DNA of 36,418 nucleotides from the NCBI RefSeq assembly GCF_001043895.1, contig NZ_JTHF01000006.1:1-36418 (forward strand). Direction: 5' to 3'. This document shows, piece by piece, positions 31,528 to 36,418 of this stretch. The notes under the pieces are model-generated. The model searched no databases and had not been told where the DNA came from. It saw only the letters and a program-made list of their open reading frames with translations. This stretch comes from Methylobacterium indicum (GTDB lineage Bacteria; Pseudomonadota; Alphaproteobacteria; Rhizobiales; Beijerinckiaceae). Within the stretch, counting starts at the first letter, position 1; each line of letters starts with the position of its first letter. The translations under genes were made by a program, and so were the position numbers.

Positions 31528-32295
31528 CTATTTCCTCTCAACCGGAACGGTGATGGTACAGGGCTGGTCCCTGCCCGTCTTGGCGACAGTTTGGCGGCAA
31601 GCCGCAATCACCGCAGCGTTCTCTCGCATCAGCTCACCGGCCGCGGCCAGCTGCCTCAGCCCGACCGGGTTCTCGAACTCCATCAAGCGAACGCCCGCCT
31701 GCCACGACTCCAATCCGAGGATCTGCGTGGCCACACGTTCGGCTGACCCGAACGGCAAGAGCCCCGGAAGTACGAGGACTGCCATCACCCCGAGGTAGAA
31801 GCCCGCCATACCGCCAACCACACCGACGGAGGCGAGCCAGTTCCGCTCGTCGGACATCCATGCCGGCCATTTCCTGGCCTTCAGCACGCGAGTTTCCCGC
31901 AGGAACTCCGCCGCCCGTGCGTCGAGCCGTTGAACCGCGTCCCGAACCAACCCCTCGCTGGTGTTCTGGAGTAGGGTGACGGTGCGCTCCGCATCCTGGC
32001 GCAGGGCGGGAAGCCGTTCGATGGCGTTCAGGCGCCCGCTCACCGTCGCCAGTTCCTGGACCAGGCGGCCCAGATCGGCGCTGTAGTCGACTGGTGTCCC
32101 GGCCATCTCGGCGCGATCCAGGGCGGCCGCCACGTCCTCCCGCAGACGTGCGGTCTCCGCGTGGACCTCACACCCCACCCGCTCGACACTGGCGCGCAAG
32201 GCCTCGAACGCCACCGCCGCATCCACGGTCTCGTCCGCCTCCATAACACCCAGCCCCGGATCAGGCCGGCCCGCGCGGCGCTCGTCGTCCCGCAT
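31528..32295 (-). CDS. DUF6118-like membrane protein of the mobilization region
   Basis: A 255-aa protein. A charged, coiled-coil-prone N-terminal region (FEALRASVERVGCEVHAETARLREDVAAALDRAE and ELATVSGRLNAIERLP) is followed by one hydrophobic helix (ASVGVVGGMAGFYLGVMAVLVLPGLL) and a C-terminal soluble domain with two cysteines (AACRQTVA, QPCTITVPVE). This matches the DUF6118 proteins found directly after traA on many alphaproteobacterial plasmids. The ATG at 32295 has GGGGGA 6 nt upstream; an alternative GTG at 32316 overlaps the traA stop. Role in transfer is likely but unproven. Confidence 0.7.
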   Translation of the reverse strand: MRDDERRAGRPDPGLGVMEADETVDAAVAFEALRASVERVGCEVHAETARLREDVAAALDRAEMAGTPVDYSADLGRLVQELATVSGRLNAIERLPALRQDAERTVTLLQNTSEGLVRDAVQRLDARAAEFLRETRVLKARKWPAWMSDERNWLASVGVVGGMAGFYLGVMAVLVLPGLLPFGSAERVATQILGLESWQAGVRLMEFENPVGLRQLAAAGELMRENAAVIAACRQTVAKTGRDQPCTITVPVERK

Positions 32296-32312
32296 CTCGC
32301 TTCCCCCGCGGT

Positions 32313-35300
32313 TCACAATCCGAGGCTCGGCCCCAGGCTCAAGGCACGCTCATGTGTCAGGCTACGCTCCGGCGCCAGGCTGCGCTCGAGCTCGTGCGAC
32401 AGACCGAGTTCCGGCTCGGCCCGGAGCGCGATCCCGAGGTCCCCGCGCCGCAAAGCCAAAGCCGTCTCCAGCGCGGGATCGTCGGTCAGGCTCAGCCTCA
32501 AGGCCCGCATCCGATCTTCGACCGCCCCGCGCGCCTTCTCGTGCTCCCGACCGGGCAAAGCCGCGCGCTGCGCCCTCAGATCGCTCCAGGATCGCACGAA
32601 GCGCTCCGCGCGCGAGGCCGGATCGGCGAGGACCGCCGCCTCGCGATCGAGAACCGCCGTCAGGGCCGCGACGCGGGCGCGTCCGGGAGGCATCGCGAGC
32701 GCTGGCGCGGCTTCCGGATCGTGCTGCAGAGCCGAGCGCAGGGTTTCTCCCACCCCGGGGCGGACCTGCTCGAGCGCTGCCTTAGCGGCGCTGAGTTCCC
32801 GCGCCTGTCCTTCGAGCACGGGGAGGCCAGCCACGACCTGGCGCTCACGAGCGTCGAACGCGCGAAGATAGCGCCCGAGCGCCGCTTCGAACCCAAACTC
32901 GGCGGGACTGCGCGTACCCCCAGGGTCTGGGATCTTCCCTGCGGCGTTCGTGGGTCGTAGCCCCGCCACCGGGACGATCGCCGGCTCCGACTGGCTCGGG
33001 CGGCCGGGTCTGAGCTTCAATCCGGCGAACGGGTCGCGCCGCGGCGCCGGCGCCACCGGAACCTCGACCGGGCCGGGTCGGCTCAGGCGAAGTCCCGAAA
33101 ACAGCCCCCGGCGGCTCCGGGTCGTGGCCTCCCCCGCGCCGTTCGGCTTCAAGGCGATCGTACTGCCGAGCCCGAACCGTTCGGCGATCCCCCGCCGCGC
33201 CGCGTAGGCCGGCGCATAGTCCAGCGTCGTCTCCTTCGTACCCGCCCGCGACAGCCGTGCGGCGAACCGGGCCGGTAGCGCCGCCCTGGCCTCCGTCGGA
33301 CCGCTCAGCCCGAACTCGCTGCCGTCGACGTAGAGCTGGGCGGCATCCCGGTGGCGGGTCATCGCCACGTAGGTCAGGTGCCGATCCAAGGTCGTCGAGG
33401 CCAGTACGAACGCCCGATCCACCGTCGCTCCCTGGCTCTTGTGGATCGTCGTCGCGTAGCCGTGGTCGAGCGCCTGATACGCGTCCGTCGCCACCTCGAC
33501 CCGGCGCTCCTCCGCCCCGTCGAGCCGCACCACGATCCGCCCCGCAGCCGCTGCCTCGACCGTGCCCAGCATCCCGTTCTTCACGCCCAACGCCCGGTCG
33601 TTCTCCAGGAACACCAGCCGGTCCCCCGGCGCGAACCAGCGCTCACCGTCATTGGTCGCGAACGCCCGCTCCCCCGCCTCCTCGCCTTGCGCCAGCGCCT
33701 CTCGCTTCTGCAACGCGGCCCGGATCCCGTCGTTGAGCGCCCGCACGTCGGCCCGGCGATGCGCCAGGACCACCCGCGAGCCGGTGGGCCGGCGCTCCCG
33801 ATCGGCGAGGTAGTCCCGCACGATCATCGCCTCGGCGTGCGCCCGGTCAGGCGCGATCTCGATCGCTCCGGCCTTCTGGTAGGCCTGCAGGCCCTCGGTC
33901 GTGCGGTGACTGGCGAACGCCACCGAGGCCGCACGCTGCCACGGCTCGCGCTGCCGGCGGATATCGGAGAGTTCGGCGTGACCGATCGCTTCCGCGATCG
34001 CCCGGAACGGCGCTCCCGCCCCGATCGCCTGCAGCTGCTCGTGGTCGCCCACCAGCACCAGCTTTGCCCCACGCGCCTCCACCTCCGCGACGAACCGCGC
34101 GAGCTGGCGCGAGCCGACCATCCCGGCCTCGTCGATCACCAGGACATCGCCATTCCCGAGCAGCCCGCGCTCGTTGCGCCAGCCGAGCTCCCACGAGGCC
34201 AGGGTGCGGCTGGCGATGCCCGAACTCTCCTCCAACCCCTCCGCCGCCTTGCCCGCCAGCGCCGCGCCGTGCACCCGGTAGCCTTGGGCCTCCCAGGCCG
34301 CCCGCGCGGCGGCGAGCATCGTGCTCTTGCCGGCTCCGGCAAACCCGACCACCGCCGCGATCCGCTCCGGCCCGGTGACGTGCTGGATTGCTTCGCGCTG
34401 CTCCGGCGACAACCCCGCCGAGGCCTCGCCCGTGCTCGCCCGGATCGCCGCATCCTGCGCCGCGATCGCCCCCGCGACGTGACCCTCCTCGACCCGGTGC
34501 CGATGGCTCGCCTGCATCCGCCCGGCGGCCTGCGCCATCCCGGTCTCAATCGCCAGCATCTCGTGCGTGGTGTAGCGCGCGGCACTCACCTCGCCGGTGA
34601 GCGGATCGGTGCTCTCGGGCTGCAGGACCACCAGGGCCGGTGAGGCCATCACCATCGCGAACGCGTTCTGGAAGGCGGCTGCATCGTCGTCGAGCGCGCG
34701 GTGCAGCGCCCGGGCGATGTCGCGGGCGTCGAACACGCTCTTCTCGCCGGTGACCAGCTCGAGCACCTCCTGCGGCCGCTGAGCTATGACCGCCGCGTTG
34801 TGGGCGGCGTCGGCCGGATCGAGGCGCTTGCGCTCGATCGTGCCGCCGCGCCGCTGCACGCTGGTCGCCGCCACACCGACATGCTGCGTCGGCACGAGCG
34901 TCAGCCCGCGCTCGGCATGGCTGCGATGGTCGACGGTGAGGTCGAGGCCTTCGCGCGCCAGATGCGCGTTCGCCAGCCCCTCCCAGGCCTGCCGGATCGC
35001 GATCAGTTGCGCCTGCGTGGTCGGCAGGCCGCGCGGCATCAGCTGCTTGTTGGCGAGCTCCAGGAACGTCTTTGCACCGAGCCCTCCGGCCTCGATCACC
35101 CGGGTGGTCATCAGGAGGTGGGCGTGGTGGTTGCGCTCGTCACCACGGGAGTGCGGTTCGTGGATCGCAAAATCCACCGCCGCGCCGGTGCGATCGGCGA
35201 GGTCCTGGGCGAAGGCCCGGGTCAGCGCCAGGCGCGCCTCGCCGGACAGCTCGTGCGGGAGCGCGACGACGAACTCGCGGGCGACGCGGGCGTCGACGCG

Positions 35301-35537
35301 TTTCTCGGCCACCTCAGCCGCGTTCCACAACGCCGAGCGATCGGTGGCCCAGGCGGCCTCGACACCCTGCGGCAGCACGATCCCGGACGGCCCGATGCCG
35401 ATACGGCCGGCATAGTTGTGCACCAGACCGTCGCGCAGGTTCTCCAGCCGCTCGCCGGCCCGGTATGCGGCGGCGGCCACTGCGCTGCGCCCGGACGAGC
35501 GGGCGACGACCGACATCTGGCAGTAGTAGATCGCCAC
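32313..35537 (-). CDS. traA: TraA-type conjugative relaxase-helicase (MobA/MobL domain)
   Basis: A 1074-aa bifunctional transfer protein. The N-terminal MobA/MobL relaxase starts IYYCQMSVVARSSGRSAVAAAAYRAG and carries the metal-binding His cluster in HEPHSRGDERNHHAHLLMTT (about residues 125-143). The RecD-like helicase follows: VVGFAGAGKSTM near residue 398, VLVIDEAGMVGSRQLARFV near 470, and a late GYATTIHKSQGATVDRAFV. A long charged C-terminus completes the Ti-plasmid TraA layout. The GTG at 35537 is chosen because the family begins at that point; upstream codons are not protein-like. It nicks oriT, stays bound to the 5' end and unwinds the strand. No type IV secretion genes are present, so the plasmid is mobilizable only with help. 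Confidence 0.93.
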   Translation of the reverse strand: MAIYYCQMSVVARSSGRSAVAAAAYRAGERLENLRDGLVHNYAGRIGIGPSGIVLPQGVEAAWATDRSALWNAAEVAEKRVDARVAREFVVALPHELSGEARLALTRAFAQDLADRTGAAVDFAIHEPHSRGDERNHHAHLLMTTRVIEAGGLGAKTFLELANKQLMPRGLPTTQAQLIAIRQAWEGLANAHLAREGLDLTVDHRSHAERGLTLVPTQHVGVAATSVQRRGGTIERKRLDPADAAHNAAVIAQRPQEVLELVTGEKSVFDARDIARALHRALDDDAAAFQNAFAMVMASPALVVLQPESTDPLTGEVSAARYTTHEMLAIETGMAQAAGRMQASHRHRVEEGHVAGAIAAQDAAIRASTGEASAGLSPEQREAIQHVTGPERIAAVVGFAGAGKSTMLAAARAAWEAQGYRVHGAALAGKAAEGLEESSGIASRTLASWELGWRNERGLLGNGDVLVIDEAGMVGSRQLARFVAEVEARGAKLVLVGDHEQLQAIGAGAPFRAIAEAIGHAELSDIRRQREPWQRAASVAFASHRTTEGLQAYQKAGAIEIAPDRAHAEAMIVRDYLADRERRPTGSRVVLAHRRADVRALNDGIRAALQKREALAQGEEAGERAFATNDGERWFAPGDRLVFLENDRALGVKNGMLGTVEAAAAGRIVVRLDGAEERRVEVATDAYQALDHGYATTIHKSQGATVDRAFVLASTTLDRHLTYVAMTRHRDAAQLYVDGSEFGLSGPTEARAALPARFAARLSRAGTKETTLDYAPAYAARRGIAERFGLGSTIALKPNGAGEATTRSRRGLFSGLRLSRPGPVEVPVAPAPRRDPFAGLKLRPGRPSQSEPAIVPVAGLRPTNAAGKIPDPGGTRSPAEFGFEAALGRYLRAFDARERQVVAGLPVLEGQARELSAAKAALEQVRPGVGETLRSALQHDPEAAPALAMPPGRARVAALTAVLDREAAVLADPASRAERFVRSWSDLRAQRAALPGREHEKARGAVEDRMRALRLSLTDDPALETALALRRGDLGIALRAEPELGLSHELERSLAPERSLTHERALSLGPSLGL

Positions 35538-35796
35538 GAGAGGCTTGCTCCTTGCGGCCGAGCTTAGCAGCAAAAGGGTCGCTCGGCGACCCGTACCTGC
35601 GCCTTTCCGCTGCTGTCGCTTCGCTCCGCCGCTGCGGAAAGTGTCCGCTGGCAGAACCGATCGTGAGAAGCAGGTTACGCCGTCAGTGTTGCACCGCAGC
35701 CGTTCTCTAGGAGAGCAGCGGCCAGCATCACTCAACGAGCTTGGCCATGACGCACGCGACGGCTACAACGGTCGAGCCTGACCCTGGGAGATGACG
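35538..35796. promoter_or_regulatory. Probable origin of transfer (oriT) region
   Basis: The spacer between divergent traA and the accessory gene, the usual oriT position in TraA plasmids. It contains GGGTCGC/GCGACCC around TCG (35576-35592) and an imperfect larger dyad with arms CTTTCCGC (35603-35610) and GCGGAAAG (35634-35641). The nick site cannot be chosen by eye. Divergent promoters must also lie here. Confidence 0.5.
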
Positions 35797-36138
35797 ATGG
35801 CGCGGCGGACAATCGAGGAACGCCTCGCGCACCTCGAGGCGCAGAAGAAGAGCCTGCAGGCTCGCCGCGGCAAGCAGGAACGCACCCGCGACACCCGCCG
35901 CAAGGTCCTGCTCGGCGCGCTCGTGCTGCAGCGGCTCGAGGCCGGCCACGATCCCGCCTTCACCAAGCGCCTCGCCGACTGGCTCCGCCGCGAGCTGCCG
36001 CCCTTCCTCACCCGCGACGCCGACAGGGCCTTGTTCGCCGATCTGATCGGCTCAACGGCCGAGCCGCAGAGCACGGACGATCCCGCAGGACAGACCGAGG
36101 CGGATGGCAGCGAAGCACGGCCGCAGGACGCCGCCTGA
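35797..36138 (+). CDS. Small mobilization accessory protein (TraC/MobC-like)
   Basis: A 113-aa basic protein, MARRTIEERLAHLEAQKKSLQARRGKQERTRDTRRKVLLGALVLQRLEAGHD, with a helical, positively charged first half (likely DNA-binding and coiled) and a more acidic tail. It resembles the small TraC/MobC-like proteins encoded divergently from traA across oriT, which help the relaxosome form. GGGAG lies 6 nt before the ATG at 35797; the ATG at 35791 sits too close to it. Family assignment is by pattern and place. Confidence 0.7.
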   Translation: MARRTIEERLAHLEAQKKSLQARRGKQERTRDTRRKVLLGALVLQRLEAGHDPAFTKRLADWLRRELPPFLTRDADRALFADLIGSTAEPQSTDDPAGQTEADGSEARPQDAA

Positions 36139-36153
36139 GGGGGGCTGCCATGA

Positions 36154-36418
36154 AGTCCCGGCCGCGGCTTCGCAGTCCTGCGCCACCTCGCCGGCGACAG
36201 GCCGGTGGTGTTCGTGATGGGCAACCACGAGCACTGGAATGGGGTCGTCGACGAGGATCTCGCCCTGGCCGGGATGCTGGCCGAACGCGCCGGCATCACC
36301 CTCCTGGATGGCACCAGCGCGATCCTCGCCGGATGCCGGTTCGTCGGCACCACGCTGTGGAGCGACTACCGTTTGGCTGGCTACCTCGATCCGCGCACGC
36401 CGACCGGCGAGCCGGTCG
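36154..36418 (+). pseudogene. Metallophosphoesterase, N-terminal part (5'-truncated, continues at position 1)
   Basis: Right after a TGA at 36151-36153 the frame reads GRGFAVLRHLAGDRPVVFVM, then GNHEHWNG and LAGCRFVGTTLWSDYRL, the middle of a calcineurin-like phosphoesterase. It continues across the circular join to the stop at 390-392, where the two distal His motifs are found. The first metal-binding motifs (DxH and GD) are absent, and only internal GTG/ATG starts exist. It overlaps nothing and follows the mobilization accessory gene by 15 bp. The loss of its 5' end suggests that the mobilization module was joined to an older gene here. Confidence 0.75.
36401..36418. repeat. Right copy of the 18-bp end overlap
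   Basis: Identical to positions 1-18; see the entry there. Collapsing the two copies leaves the phosphoesterase frame open and gives a circle of 36,400 bp. Confidence 0.8.

Noticed and set aside
33351..34643. 430-aa open frame on the plus strand
   Set aside because: Antisense shadow of the traA helicase region; Arg/Pro/His-rich with no motifs.
1..36418. CRISPR arrays, tRNA and rRNA genes
   Set aside because: No regularly spaced repeat series, cloverleaf-like element or rRNA-like stretch was noticed on either strand.

Overview
The window looks like a complete, GC-rich mobilizable plasmid of an alphaproteobacterium of the Methylobacterium/Methylorubrum kind. That host guess rests on recognised families: a MOBQ/TraA relaxase, a DUF6118 protein, a tandem-PAS chemoreceptor and HigBA of the Gp49-like type; no rRNA or housekeeping gene is present to confirm it. 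The first 18 bases (1-18) are identical to the last 18 (36401-36418), and one metallophosphoesterase reading frame runs off the right end into the left end. The molecule is therefore most likely a circle of about 36.4 kb.

Layout. 0.8-2.6 kb: a winged-helix-like protein that may be the replication initiator, a small zinc-ribbon-like frame, a tyrosine-recombinase remnant and a small hypothetical gene. 2.6-3.7 kb: parA and a ribbon-helix-helix partner, flanked by repeats (partition). 3.8-4.5 kb: a higBA toxin-antitoxin pair. 4.7-6.2 kb: AT-richer small genes on the minus strand (YjzC-like, hypothetical, DUF1508, winged helix). 6.7-8.9 kb: a frameshifted one-helix membrane protein, a serine resolvase with its res-like region, a secreted SUEL-lectin-like protein between two near-identical 22-bp repeats, and an XRE remnant. 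9.1-10.5 kb: a decayed PAS-PAS methyl-accepting chemotaxis gene.

11.0-22.3 kb is a metal-efflux island. Divergently from a merR regulator, a single minus-strand run encodes a CDF transporter, an OmpR-type regulator, a sensor kinase, three small exported proteins, CzcB, CzcA, two paralogous secreted proteins of unknown function, and a CzcD-type CDF exporter. The kinase and regulator probably sense periplasmic metal, CzcBA removes it and the CDF proteins export it from the cytoplasm; no outer-membrane CzcC is encoded here.

22.7-24.5 kb carries a ProQ/FinO-family RNA-binding protein, a hypothetical gene and an umuC remnant. 24.6-30.4 kb is an AT-richer foreign island and the most interesting part of the window: a small protein, a 1009-aa fusion of a caspase-like protease with a Ski2-like helicase, a three-helix membrane protein, a small proline-rich protein, and a second caspase-like protease of 488 aa with an unknown C-terminal region. 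I read it as a candidate defence or programmed-cell-death module. An IS5-family element follows. 31.5-36.1 kb is the mobilization module: DUF6118 protein, TraA relaxase-helicase, a probable oriT region and a small mobilization accessory protein, ending in the truncated metallophosphoesterase that closes the circle.
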